Source of the DNA: Undaria pinnatifida
Taxonomy: Eukaryota > Sar > Phaeophyceae > Laminariales > Alariaceae
Reading direction: 5' to 3'
Assembly (NCBI GenBank): GCA_012845835.1
Contig: JABAKD010000005.1
Span: 3,445,075 to 3,509,074, forward strand
Length of the DNA stretch: 64,000 bases
The translations under genes and the position numbers were made by a program. Positions within the stretch are counted from its first letter, which is position 1. Every line of letters begins with the position of its first letter. This document shows positions 42,757 to 52,451 of the stretch, piece by piece. The notes under the pieces are model-generated. The model did no database searches. It saw only the letters and a list, made by a program, of their open reading frames with translations, and was not told the DNA's origin.

Positions 42757-43194
42757 TGTTATGTAAATGTTAGCACATAGCCATTATGAGTCAATGTTCA
42801 GTAGCACTGCTCTTGTGCATCGTAGATATCATTTGTGTCGGTTCGAGTGTAGCGTACGTATGTGTGCGGAGGAATTACTTCCGTAGGATTCTCCGCTTGA
42901 TATCCAGGTAGTTCACTCTCTCATGTGGCTCTTTCTTGTAGATATTTCCGGATCATAGCTGTCCTGGTCATCTCTGAGAAGCAGCCGTCGTCTGGGCTCC
43001 TGCAACTCTGTGGTTTATATCTGTGTGTATTGGTCAAACTAAGCGCCACCGTTGTACTATTCAACATCTTCTCTACATCTCGGAAGCACTTCGTCTTCCA
43101 GGCTATCCTCTCGCACCGTGTCATCACCTCGACTAACGTCGACGGCACAGCCTCTCAAACCACCGTGCCAGGGTATCACACATTATCAATGACA
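42757..43194 (+). repeat. Right LTR of the copia element
   Basis: 438 bp, near-identical partner of 39538-39973. Confidence 0.88.
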
Positions 43195-43670
43195 ATTATG
43201 ATGATGTTACGATGATCTTATGATGTTATTATGATGTTGTGATGTTGTTACGATGATGTTATGATTATGTTATGATGATGTTACAATGATGTTATGATGT
43301 TGTTACGATGATGTTATGATGATGATATGATGATGTTATGATGATGTTATGATGATGTTATGATGATGTTATGATGATGTTATGACGATGTTACGATGAT
43401 GTTATGATGTTATGCTGATGTTATGATGATGCTATGATATTATGATGATGTTATGATGATGTTATGATGATGTTATGATGATGCTATGATGTTATGATGA
43501 TGATATGATGATGTTATGATGATGTTACGATGATGTTATGATGATGTTATATGATGATTTTATGATGATGATATGATGATGTTATGATGATGATGTTATT
43601 AATAGGATGATGTTATGATGATGTTGCGATGATGTTATGATGGTGTTATGATGATGTTAGGATGTTAATA
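43195..43670 (+). repeat. ATG-rich minisatellite
   Basis: About 475 bp of GATGATGTTAT / GATGTTATGAT units of 9-12 bp with occasional TTACGATG and GCTATGAT variants. A few units also lie left of the copia element (39515-39537), so the array pre-dates that insertion. Confidence 0.9.
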
Positions 43671-43684
43671 CCCCCTTTTTCATT

Positions 43685-45140
43685 ACTGGCTTTGAGCCAC
43701 TCGCGCGACTGACTCTGTGCCTCACCGATAAAACGAGCTTAGGCGATTTGCTTGGCGCGGCATGTCTAACTATCCCATTGCCGGCTCAGACCGCTAAAGG
43801 GACAGGGTGGTCACTCGCGCGAGTAACCTCAAGTCACTGCAAAAAAAAACCACAAGTGACCCTCCCCCTACCGATGCAGCTTTCGTCTGAAGCCGATCGG
43901 CACTTGTCCTCCAGCTCGGCGAGACTCGTAGACTCCAAGTAAAGCCACCAAATCTCCGCGGTGTGAACGCGCATATGTTGCCAACGATTCTCCCCCTGAA
44001 AGCTGTCATGCCTCTCGCCGACAGAGTTGATCGACGGTTCTCCGCCAGAAGGTTGCCATGCCCTTACCAACTCCCCTCTCGCTTGATGTTGGCGTGGACG
44101 ACGCAAGGGAAGAAGGTGCGCGAGGCTTTGAGAGTCGTTTCTGGGGTCCGATGAAAAGCGCTGTGGGAGCTGATTAAGAAAAATTATAAGATAAGGCCCA
44201 GACAACGAACACAGGCTACCCTCTTGCGGGTCTCTCTACTAGGCAGGTTCCACGTCAGTCACTCGCGTGTGATACGTAAGCTCTTGTACTGATCCCACTA
44301 GCCACGGATAGAACTGAAGGCTAAACGCGCTGAAAGTCCGTGAAGCTATTGCCTCATCCCCTTTTCCCGACGAAACCTTTGTTATAATACCGTACCCGCA
44401 TCCTGAGTCCTTTGTCTTCTTAGGTTCCCACAGGGCAATACCACAACAGAGAGCATCGCTGCCGCGACACAGGAAATTGCGCAGCAGGATACTTTGATAT
44501 TCGTAACTAGCTGTTGTCAAGTTGTATGCGTTGGTGGATGGCGAAGGGAGCAAATACAGCGGCTGGTCCTGGTTTTCATTGTTTTCAGTCTGTGGTCGGC
44601 GGTCGCACAAGCAATTTCGAACGAGGGGGGGGAGGGAGGGGGGGAGGGGGGGGGCGACGCCTGCTACGACAGAGGTAGCACTTTTTATTGGCAAGAAAAC
44701 AAATGTTCCTGATTCTTACAGGACTGCCTTAACGCCAGTCTCATCGGAATTTGTGTCATTTTTTTCTTTTTCCTAAAACAACACCTTTCGTTTTTGTTTT
44801 GCTCCTAGCACCCAGACCATGAGATTGTTCATCTGGTTGAACTAACTTTCGCTTTTTCCCACCCTTGTTCACCTTAGGTGCAAGGTTAAGAACTCCTCAA
44901 AAATGGCCACCCTCGACCCAGGCTACCATCGTACGGGAGGTTATGTTTTTTTCGGGCATTTTTTTTCACTGGCCCGGAGTCACTCGCACGAGTGATCCCC
45001 CGTTCCTTTACGGTCGCAAGGTTTCGGTGCTATTTAAGTTTGGCGGCATGGGTCCGCAACGCAATAATTAGCCGCGCTGCGCCAAGCATATCGCGTAAAC
45101 TCTTCTCGTGAGTGAGGTACTACAGCGTCACTCGTGCGAC
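43685..45140. promoter_or_regulatory. Cluster of a palindromic TCACTCGCGCGAGTGA-like motif
   Basis: Variants occur at about 43694 (CCACTCGCGCGACTGA), 43811 (TCACTCGCGCGAGTAA), 44258 (TCACTCGCGTGTGATA), 44979 (TCACTCGCACGAGTGA) and 45128 (TCACTCGTGCGACTGG). One more is 8 kb away at 53038 (TTACTCGCGCGAGTGA). Both half-sites keep CACTCG. It may be a site bound by a dimeric protein or part of a dispersed repeat; the flanks were not obviously homologous. Confidence 0.4.
44239..44694 (-). CDS. Open frame of 151 codons, doubtful
   Basis: Reads QPLYLLPSPSTNAYNLTTAS then SILLRNFLCRGSDALCCGIA and ends VGSVQELTYHTRVTDVEPA. It crosses a G run (plus 44616-44653) that yields a Pro/Leu stretch, and its 5' end overlaps a family-F-like end (CTGCTACGACAGAGGTAGCA). 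No family or splice evidence. Confidence 0.18.
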   Translation of the reverse strand: MPIKSATSVVAGVAPPLPPSLPPLVRNCLCDRRPQTENNENQDQPLYLLPSPSTNAYNLTTASYEYQSILLRNFLCRGSDALCCGIALWEPKKTKDSGCGYGIITKVSSGKGDEAIASRTFSAFSLQFYPWLVGSVQELTYHTRVTDVEPA

Positions 45141-45194
45141 TGGCTCAAGTCTGTTGCCCCCCTACCGTGGCCTTTGCCCCTCGGTACAATTAGG

Positions 45195-45580
45195 TGCACC
45201 TCTCGGAGTCATCATCCCACGCTAGGGGTGCAGCAGACTCGAAGAAAGGCAATTCAGTTAAATCGACACACGACGCGTAAAAAAATACGTGGAAGTGTGG
45301 TGGGCTTAAGCTATATATTTTTTCCCCCATCCGCCGGAGGATTTGGAAAAAAAAAAAAAAAAAAAAAAACTACGAAGTTTCTGAGCTCCCAACATAAGGA
45401 GCTAAAATATTTCACCCGCACCATGACTTCGAAGGCATTCGTCTGCGCAAAGCCCGACCAACATTTCCTACGCGCTAGACCCGACCAATGTTTTCTGTGC
45501 GCTAGCCCTGAGACAGACTCACTACTCGTAAAATGTTTGTACTAACCAATAGTTCCACGCTTGAGGAGGCCAACCAATCA
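45195..45580 (+). repeat. Repeat J, copy 2
   Basis: Shares with 36230-36480 the words GCTAGGGGTGCAGCA, TTTCTGAGCTCCCAACATAA, CCATGACTTCGAAGGCATT and GCCCGACCAACA. Contains a 24-base A run at 45346-45369. Confidence 0.6.
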
Positions 45581-45625
45581 GAACGCCAGAAAGAAACGTC
45601 TAGCCCAGAAAGCGCAACCCCTACC

Positions 45626-45892
45626 GTAGACGCGTGCTACGCTAGAGGTATACCTTTTTTTGGCGTAAATCGTTTCTGAACGGCGGGGATCCCTTAACCC
45701 GAAATCGTCGGAAATAGGCCAATTTATGGCACGATTCTCGTTGTGTACCTAGTAGGCCATGGGAATTTTTCATCCGGTAGCAGTTTTATATTTACCCCAA
45801 ATCAGTTTTTGGGAGAGGTGTCTTAAGCTCCCAAATTGAGGGGTAGTATTGGAAAAAAAAAGTGTCACCTCTATCGCACAGCACGCGTCTAC
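45626..45892. mobile_element. TIR transposon family F, copy 1
   Basis: 267 bp. The left end is GTAGACGCGTGCTACGCTAG AGGT. The right end is the inverse of GTAGACGCGTGCTGTGCGAT AGAGGT. The interior has CCTTTTTTTGGCGTAAATCG and CCCGAAATCGTCGGAAAT, shared with copies 2 and 3. No clear target duplication. Confidence 0.65.
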
Positions 45893-46095
45893 CGCACTAT
45901 AGAGGGATGACCCGTCTACCGTACCGTTAGTAGCCTGCGTCCTCCCTCGTGTTCTTGGCGCTGCGTAAAATTACAAGCTCGCACGCATGCGATCGTACAG
46001 AAAGCCGAAGCCCCATTTCAGTAGCAGGCATCCTTGCCGTCTGGACAACAAGGGAAAGTGTCTTTCCTTACTGTACCTCGGTGGCCCTCGCTACA

Positions 46096-46433
46096 CGACA
46101 TGTGCTACGATAGAGGTACCACACTTTTCGACTTTTTTGTTCCTGAATGGCGGGGCTTTAAAGCCCCCAACCCCCCCCCTATACTAATTCCTAGTAATTT
46201 GTTTCCAAAAAACGGGTTTCCAGCGGTAAAGGCGTTATAACCCAAAATCGTCGGAGTGTCGTTGCTGTTTTTCAATCTGAAACTCGTTTTTATAACTGGG
46301 CCGTCTCGGTCGGCTTTGTGCATCGGGTTGCGCTTTGATTTCACCCCATAACCCCTTTTTCGGGAGGTTCAGAGCTCTTCAGCTGAGGAGAAACTCAGAA
46401 AATCCTCGTGCACCTCTATCGTAGCATGCGTCT
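46096..46433. mobile_element. TIR transposon family F, copy 2
   Basis: Ends are ACATGTGCTACGATAGAGGT on the left and the inverse of GACGCATGCTACGATAGAGGT on the right. Interior words CCCAAAATCGTCGGAGTG and GGGAGGTTCAGAGCTCTTCA. Contains a C run at 46172-46179. Non-coding. Confidence 0.68.
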
Positions 46434-46437
46434 AGCG

Positions 46438-46440
46438 ATT

Positions 46441-46471
<31 letters not shown>

Positions 46472-46473
46472 CG
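46438..46473 (+). repeat. (CCG)n microsatellite
   Basis: About 11 CCG units directly right of family F copy 2. Confidence 0.9.
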
Positions 46474-46714
46474 CCACCGCTGCCGCGAAGACAGTGGGGC
46501 GATATTCGGCAGGGAAACTTGGCTACCAGGGTGACCCGCATCTCCTCGTTGCCGACCGGCCATGACTCAGCCAGGAGAGGGCGTGCGGCTACTCTATCCT
46601 CTCCAGACCCGCACCCATGTGTTTGGGGGCAAATCGTTTGGAATTAATGGAGGACGTATTCTGCAGTTTAGGACGGCGAACACCTCCCCGCGTAGGAACA
46701 ACGCTTATTAGTAG

Positions 46715-46975
46715 AGATATGCCTCAACCACCGAGCTAAGCAGTCAGCGCTAACTTCACAGCTCAGTGGTTCACGGTGTTTATGTATAACAACCACAATC
46801 CGGGACTCATCTGGCGGCTTAGCCTGGACCTCTGATCTAGCTCAAGGGTAGCTCAACTCCTTTTTAGTCGGCGCTGCCCCCAAACAGGCGAGGTTGTGGC
46901 GCTTCAAAACAATATACCACTAAGCCACTCAGTCAGCGCTGACTGAGTGACGCAATGGTTTATTATTTATAGCGG
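46715..46975. other. Divergent tRNA-like A-box heads around a palindrome
   Basis: Minus-strand TAGCTCGGTGGTTGAGGC (about 46739-46722) and plus-strand CAGCTCAGTGGTTCACGG (about 46759-46776) point away from each other across AGCGCT. The same arrangement recurs as minus TGGCTTAGTGGTATATTG (46924-46907) and plus GAGTGACGCAATGGTTTA (46945-46962). Between the second pair lies a perfect 24-bp palindrome (46926-46949; half CACTCAGTCAGC). A relic SINE head pair or a duplicated bidirectional pol III-like site is possible. Confidence 0.4.
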
Positions 46976-47675
46976 ACAACGCTGACGAATGCACGGTTAT
47001 GCTTAGCCTCATCCAGAGCTCTTGGGCGGCACGCCTTGGGTTGCATACCCCCGGAAGTTTGTCGCCTAGCTTGGTGTACTGCTGTACACAATCAACCTCG
47101 GGAGCAGTCGAATCGGGGAACTATGTCGCCGCTCTCGACTAACGTGAATATTTGCCATTTTTTTCATGCGGCCGTCCGGAGAGTGCGGCAGAACCGGCAG
47201 AATAAACCTCCACTCGATCGCCCACAGGGGGGGGCGAGTTCGGCGTTTCTAAATCCGGTTCGACTGGTGCTCTCCCAAGCCATAGTAAAAGGCGCTCAAC
47301 CTGCGTAATGCACTCAGACGCGCTTGAGGACCAGGCAGCTGCCGCCGTGCTTTATTCCCTGTTACAAAGCGTTGGTGCAAACCTTCCAGTGAAACGGCAT
47401 CGAAGGAGTGGTGAATGGAGAATCCACCCCGAGGCCAATCTGGTCTGTTGAGTTAACCCCAAGAATCAGCTGTATCCGCCGCAAGATCCATATCCATGCA
47501 CTTAGGAAACTCGGGGATGTACCCAGGATATCCCCTGACGACCACGCGTCTCGTCCGTACCAAATTATGTAACGTACGGTGCTCTGTGACATGCGACCGT
47601 ATGTAGTTTTATTATGCTGTTTTCACTGCCTTACCCCTTTGCTTGTGTTCGCAGAAAGCATTTTTTTCTTCTGTA
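46976..47675. other. Intergenic, nothing recognised
   Basis: No supported gene or repeat. Confidence 0.3.
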
Positions 47676-47912
47676 CGTTATGGTTTTCCCCTCTGCCCCG
47701 TTGCGGTGTTATGGTTTATGGCAGTTGCCTCCTTTATTGCTGGCAGGCGTTATCGCCTGCCTGAATAAACGGATCCGCCCCCCCTTATGTCAGAAGGTAT
47801 CCGGCGTACAGCAAGCAACTGATACCAGAGACGTAACATCCAAGCAACCCTCGTGTGAGTGACCAGTGCAGAGCCACGGGGAACCCTGCATTGCAATAGT
47901 CGGTCCAGGAAT
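47676..47912 (+). repeat. Repeat K, copy 1
   Basis: Shares with 51438-51655: CTGGCAGGCGTTATCGCCTG, TCCGGCGTACAGCAAGCAAC, GTAACATCCAAGCAACCCT and AGTCGGTCC. Since copy 2 directly follows a TRIM-like pre-LTR segment, K may be an LTR of another TRIM family. CAGGCGTTATCGCCTG is a small hairpin. Confidence 0.6.
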
Positions 47913-48202
47913 GCGGAAAACCACGTCTGCTCCAAGTTAGCACTCACCGTATACATGCTTCTAGGTATGCGGAAAATACCGCGTCTTGTCCAAGCTGGCA
48001 CTCACCGCTGTGTGCACGCTTCTAGGCATGCGGAAGATGACCACAAGCGTCTAACACCCCAACAGCAACGGCGACGTCGAATGAGGGCCTCACCCCATGG
48101 CCCAAAAGCTCGCGATGTCCGTCCACGAACATCAAGACGATGGGGACGTGCACTTGCCGCACGCGGCCTTCGACCACAATACCTCTGTCAGCGCCAGCAC
48201 CG

Positions 48203-48718
48203 GGACGTCTGCTGCGATAGAGGTGGCACATTTTTTTCGGCAAGAAAATAATTTTCTACGCGACGGGACCCCTTAACCGAAATTGACTGATTCTACGATA
48301 GCCCACCCAAAAATTGGCGATTTTCTTTAACGAACGTTTCATGGCTGCTCGACACGATAACGGATGCTATGAAAAAAACACCCTCAAACATTTTCATCTT
48401 TGCCAAGGTCTATCGAACGATGACGTGGGGGCGGTAAGAAGCACCGTATTTCCGGAGATACTGCCGGGATCTGGTTTCAAAACCAGCGATTTCGATAAAT
48501 GATAGGTGAGGGGGCTACCGTAAAACGACTCAAATGCGTAGTTTCATTTTTGTTTTCGCAACATGTTTACGTGTTTTGTTGAGCACCTAGGCCACGGGAC
48601 TGTTCGTCGGGGAGCACTGTTCATTCTCTCCAAACGAACCTGTTTTTTGGGCGCGGTGTACAGCTCACGTAAGGACCCTCGGAACAAAAAGGGTGTAACT
48701 TTGCCGTAGCTTGCGTCA
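48203..48718. mobile_element. TIR transposon family F, copy 3, holding a MITE
   Basis: Left end GGGACGTCTGCTGCGATAGA GGT; right end the inverse of GTTGACGCAAGCTACGGCAA AG. Interior words TTTTTTTCGGCAAGAAAATA and CCTTAACCGAAATT agree with other F copies. MITE C copy 4 interrupts it at 48285-48531. Confidence 0.55.
48285..48531 (-). mobile_element. MITE family C, copy 4, nested in family F
   Basis: 247 bp in inverse orientation to the other copies. Ends are GACTGATTCTACGATAGCCC and the inverse of GAGTCGTTTTACGGTAGCCC. Flanks AATT and AAAT (one difference). The most diverged copy. Confidence 0.82.
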
Positions 48719-48724
48719 ACAAAA

Positions 48725-48958
48725 ATGGTTGACCCCTTCGAGGTACTTATGAACCACATCCTCCGCAAGACTGTTAACATCTTCGAGCGTCCCTACCCTA
48801 CGCTCGAGGGCACCAAAGCCTCGAGCGCGACCCACCTCCGATTTTACGATCTCGTAGCTGATCGTCAACGGCGTGCGTATAACCTGGTGCGCGAACGACA
48901 CATCCTCACCGCCGCCCGATTAGAGAGCCGGAATTCAGCGCTCTCTGGCGCACTTTAA
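48725..48958 (+). CDS. Small putative protein, 77 residues
   Basis: ATG in good context (AACAAAAATGG) opens MVDPFEVLMNHILRKTVNIF, then FYDLVADRQRRAYNLVRERH, ending SALSGAL. A regular amphipathic-helix pattern and balanced composition suggest true coding. It begins directly after the right end of transposon F copy 3. No family is recognised. Confidence 0.35.
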   Translation: MVDPFEVLMNHILRKTVNIFERPYPTLEGTKASSATHLRFYDLVADRQRRAYNLVRERHILTAARLESRNSALSGAL

Positions 48959-49029
48959 ACAAATGCATATCTACTCCTTCGATGGTAGGGCGTAGACCTA
49001 TAACCCCGCCGCAACTATTCGATAGCGTG

Positions 49030-49680
49030 CCGAATCTGGCACCGACGCCAGGCTTCTCAAGGTGAAGCTGGCGCTCGACTGGAACGGTCCGTCCAATACC
49101 ATAGCGGTTGGCCCCGCGCCTTCTGGCTTAACGCCGTATGGACGCTCCTTTGCCGCCACGCGGCTCTACTTAGACTTTCCCAACGACATTCCGGGCCCGT
49201 ATGCCCGCTGTCGTGTTTCCGTACCCCGCTGCAAACTCTGCGCCAACGCACACGTCACCGACGATCTCCCCGGATACCTTCGAACGGGACTCACTACACG
49301 TCCGCTACAAATTCTACACCAAATCTCCTCCTCACCACGCCACGGCACTTTTCAAGCTTGGTCTCGCCGCTTCAGCGACACTATGTTCTCCGTCGGAGCT
49401 TGCTTCTAATAAAAGGCCAGCAATCGTTTCTGGCGACTCGGAAAAATTCTGCGCATACTCCGTCTTCGAGCAAGCACGTGGTGCGCTTCCTAGACGGCCC
49501 CAGGCCCGCCACTCTCGTTCTGTCTCGTATCAGGTACTGTGCGGCTCTGGGCGCGGACCAGCTCATGATGTCTGAAACTTCACCAAGGAAGCTTCCCCAT
49601 GCGCGGTATTATGAGCAACGTAGGCGAGTCCCGCGAAGCCGAAACATCCAGCTCTGGCGCTTAGCCTCGTCCTCGTAACT
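49030..49680 (+). other. Coding-like sequence in shifting frames
   Basis: Frame 1 (49062 onward) reads LYLDFPNDIPGPYARCRVSV then PRCKLCANAHVTDDLPGYL. A second frame follows with FERDSLHVRYKFYTKSPPHH and FKLGLAAS, and a third with VVRFLDGPRPATLVLSRIRY, CAALGADQLMMSE, stopping at 49678. The run of protein-like stretches suggests one coding region with frame changes or unrecognised introns. No known family could be named. Confidence 0.3.
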
Positions 49681-50165
49681 AGGCTTGGCTTTTCGCGTTA
49701 TTGTGTGGTACTGGGCATAACGTAGACCAGTCGCGCGGAGCCGATCGTCGGCCCTGACGCTATAGTCTCATTGTCACAATTGTGTTCGATTCCTCTTGCC
49801 ATAGGAAGTCAACGAGTCTTGTTGTTGTATCCCCCCCCCCCCCGGTATCCCACTTGTTGTTCAACGATTTATCTAGCCGCCTCCGGCTTTCATGGCTGAC
49901 GACTGTAACGTTTTGTAAAACGTTAGGTGCACGAACACGCTCACCCCTGCCGCGTCTTGGTCACGGGCCCCCTTCGTCCTCTAGCTACGATTTCTTGCGC
50001 CTTCTCCTCTTCCCCTTGTTGAGAATGACGGAATTGTCCGTGGCGCCACCGCGTTCCCTTCGTACGAGCCTTTGCGGCCCTTCCAGGGTCGTCGCGAACG
50101 CTCCTACCCTCTTTGTTTTTTATTTCCCGTTTCACCTGCCCTTCTCCGTCTTAACGGGCGGAGTA

Positions 50166-50369
50166 ATGGCTACGTTGGATACGCTTACTTCCGCGCGGTT
50201 CGCCGGTCGTTTAGGTCTCTCCGCGGCGTCGCTCCTGCGTCCCCCCTCCGCCTTATTGCATTATTTACTTATGCCCGAGGTTATAGACTTCGTCCGTCAA
50301 CGACTGTTTGCCGATTCAGGGTTGGCTAGACTGGTTGTTGGTCTTACGCCCCGGCTTCCCACGCGCTAA
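50166..50369 (+). CDS. Small putative protein, 67 residues
   Basis: ATG in fair context (GGAGTAATGG): MATLDTLTSARFAGRLGLSA, then LLMPEVIDFVRQRLFADSGL, ending TPRLPTR. Helical and mildly basic. The frame is also open upstream for over 100 codons but with poor composition, so this ATG was preferred. Function unknown. Confidence 0.3.
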   Translation: MATLDTLTSARFAGRLGLSAASLLRPPSALLHYLLMPEVIDFVRQRLFADSGLARLVVGLTPRLPTR

Positions 50370-50574
50370 TGCGTGAATCGTGACGTTGTCTGCTATTGCC
50401 TTCGTTCTTTGTACTGACTTGTGCGCACCGAAATTTCGCATATACGTTAGTTCCGTCTCCTTGATCGCGCGGCCGAATATGTTGCCGTTTTTCCACCTTG
50501 AGCTTACCTGTTCCCATTCTCAGTGCTAGCGTGAGCTGCGTCGTGTAAGACGTGTTCAACAACCTTCCCCGTTC

Positions 50575-50800
50575 GTTGCCCTGACTTGAAGCGCATCGCG
50601 CCTTCGCAGTGGGTTGCCGTTGCTCGAAATGCTTCTCGTCTTTGCCTTGGGTAGGGTATCAGAGTTTTGTGTTATGCATGTAGATTTTCAGTAGCAGACC
50701 TGTCTTCCATTGCTCTGGTTCCAAGTGCTTGGCGCCTTCTTGGCGCTGGGTTGCCCCGGTTTGAAGTGCTCCGCGCCTTCGCCGTGGGTCGTCGGGTAAC
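50575..50800 (+). repeat. Degenerate repeat with TGAAGTGCTCCGCGCCTTCG
   Basis: About three units carry TTGAAGYGC, CGCGCCTTCGCMGTGGGTTG or TTGGCGCTGGGTTGCC. Confidence 0.5.
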
Positions 50801-50965
50801 AGTTTTTTCATGATCTACATACATATACATACCTTAATCTTCAGTCGAAGAGTGTTTTTTTGCCTGACCAGACACAGCTCATGGTGTTGCCAGTCATACA
50901 AGCGACACCGCCCCCCCCCAAAGTATGGTTAATCGTTTTCAGCTTTCCGGTGATTCGAGCTTGCT

Positions 50966-51296
50966 ATTTTGGCTTTCAGGTGCCAGCGTATTTAGACTTT
51001 TTTTGTTTGATTCGCTTTGATGATACGCGTTCCATTGGCTTTCACGTATCGGTATGTTCAGACTTTTGATGCCTGATTCGCCTTGTACGCGTCCTTTTGG
51101 CTTTCGTGTACCGGTATGTTCACACTTTTGGTGTCTGATTGGTGTCTAATTCACCTTGAACGCGTTACGTTGGCTTTCACGCACCCGTAAATTTGTTTTT
51201 TCGACGTCTGCTTCGCATGCTACGCGTGCGATTGGCTTTCACGTGCTAGTACGTTTTGACGTTTGGTGCCTGCTCTGCTTTTGACCCGTCCAATTG
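50966..51296 (+). repeat. About 66-bp tandem array, five units
   Basis: Each unit starts TTGGCTTTCACGTRYCGGTA, continues TGTTCAGACTTTTGATGCCT and ends near TACGCGTCC. Units are diverged; no frame is kept. Confidence 0.75.
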
Positions 51297-51437
51297 AATT
51301 ATGCCTTGTATGTGTGAAGTGTGGGAGTGGGTTGTGAAGCGCCGCATTTTCGATACATCCTCCGAATCCTACGGCTGGATTTATTTCCACCTGATCTTTC
51401 CATGAATCTGCATATGCGGCCCTTAAGGGTGGGCTAG

Positions 51438-51655
51438 CGTTATTGTATCCCCTGTACCCCTTTGCGGCGTTATTTTTTATGGCAGGTGTCCCCTTTATAC
51501 CTGGCAGGCGTTATCACCTGCCTGAACTTCTGTCAGAAGGCATCCGGCGGACAGCAAACAACTAATACCAGAGATGTAACATCCAAGCAACCCTTGTGTG
51601 AATTACCAGTACAGATCCAGAGGCACTCCTGCATAGCAGTAGTCGGTCCCTAGGT
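51438..51655 (+). repeat. Repeat K, copy 2
   Basis: Directly preceded (51312-51437) by GTGGGAGTGGGTTGTGAAGC, GCCGCATTTTCGAT and TCTGCATATGCGGC, GGGTGGGCTAGCG, which parallels the interior of TRIM T2 at 52063-52178. The joint supports an interior-LTR structure. Confidence 0.6.
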
Positions 51656-51730
51656 CCATGTTGCCCCAATACTATTAATACTACGCATACCCAACCAACC
51701 TGCAACAAAACGAGCGACCTTATAACGTCA

Positions 51731-52447
51731 TGTTAAGATACGGCCTCGAAAGGCCTGAGAGTATCCGAATTTGAGATCATTTGAATGGGTTTCGTATGAT
51801 AAGATTGGCGGTTTATATTCGGGGAAGTTAGGATTTAGATCGGAGGCACGCGCCTCCGATCTCAGCAGCTATCCCGGGCTCTGGTGGAAACGAATAAAGC
51901 TACATCTCCACGAAGGAACGAAAGTGAGTACTCTCCGAGGACCTGCTCAATTGGCAGACCTGCAGGGGGCACTCTGTGTTCCCCGCCTTTAATTTCACAT
52001 GTGGCGTCGTCGGCAGGACAAAAAAAAAAATGGTGTTCCTGGCTCCATAGCCAGACGGTTAGAGGTGTGGGAGTGGGTTTTGAGGAGCCGCATCTTCGAC
52101 TCATGGTCTAGTTCGTAGAACCGGAGTTTTCCCGAATCTCCCATATTTCTGCATATGCGACTCATCAGGGTGGGCTAGTGTTAAGGTACGGCCTCGAAAG
52201 GCCTGAGAGTATCCGAATTTGAGATCATTTGGATGGGTTTCGTATGATAAGGTTGGCGGTTTATATTCGGGGAAGTTAGGATTTAGATCGGAGGCACGCG
52301 CCTCCGATCTCAGAAGCTATCCCGGGCTCTGGTGGAAACGAATAAAGCTACATCTCTACGAAGGAACGAAAGTGAGTACTCTCCGAGGACCTGCTCAATT
52401 GGCAGACCTGCAGGGGGCACTCTGTGTTCCCCACCTTTAATTTCACA
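51731..52447 (+). mobile_element. TRIM-type LTR element (family T2)
   Basis: LTRs 51731-51999 and 52179-52447, both 269 bp, start TGTTAAGRTACGG and end TTTAATTTCACA. They differ at about six sites (near 2 percent), so the element is young. Interior is about 180 bp. Two bases inside the left LTR is TGGCGTCGTCGGCAG (52002-52016), the same primer-site-like word as in T1. Before the right LTR is CATCAGGGTGGGCTAG. A perfect 4-bp duplication GTCA (51727-51730 and 52448-52451) flanks the element. Each LTR has a 10-bp-stem hairpin (GATCGGAGGC ACGC GCCTCCGATC; 51838-51861 in the left one). It looks structurally whole and has no coding sequence. Confidence 0.85.
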
Positions 52448-52451
52448 GTCA

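Larger units (their letters stand above)
39538..43194 (+). mobile_element. Ty1/copia LTR element, broken
   Basis: LTRs 39538-39973 and 42757-43194 start TGTTATG and end ATCAATGACA. A purine tract GAGGGGAAG abuts the right LTR. The flanks GTTAT and ATTAT are a 5-bp duplication with one difference. The interior has a Gag-like frame and a small C-terminal part of the copia RNase H; most of Pol is absent, so the element is broken and would need help from others. The LTRs differ at under 2 percent of sites plus one small indel, so insertion is recent on a genome scale. It landed in the minisatellite that continues at 43195. Confidence 0.9.

Noticed and set aside
45108-45545. 145-codon plus-strand frame
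   Set aside because: Falls in repeat J, passes through a 24-base A run and is not kept in the copy at 36.3 kb.
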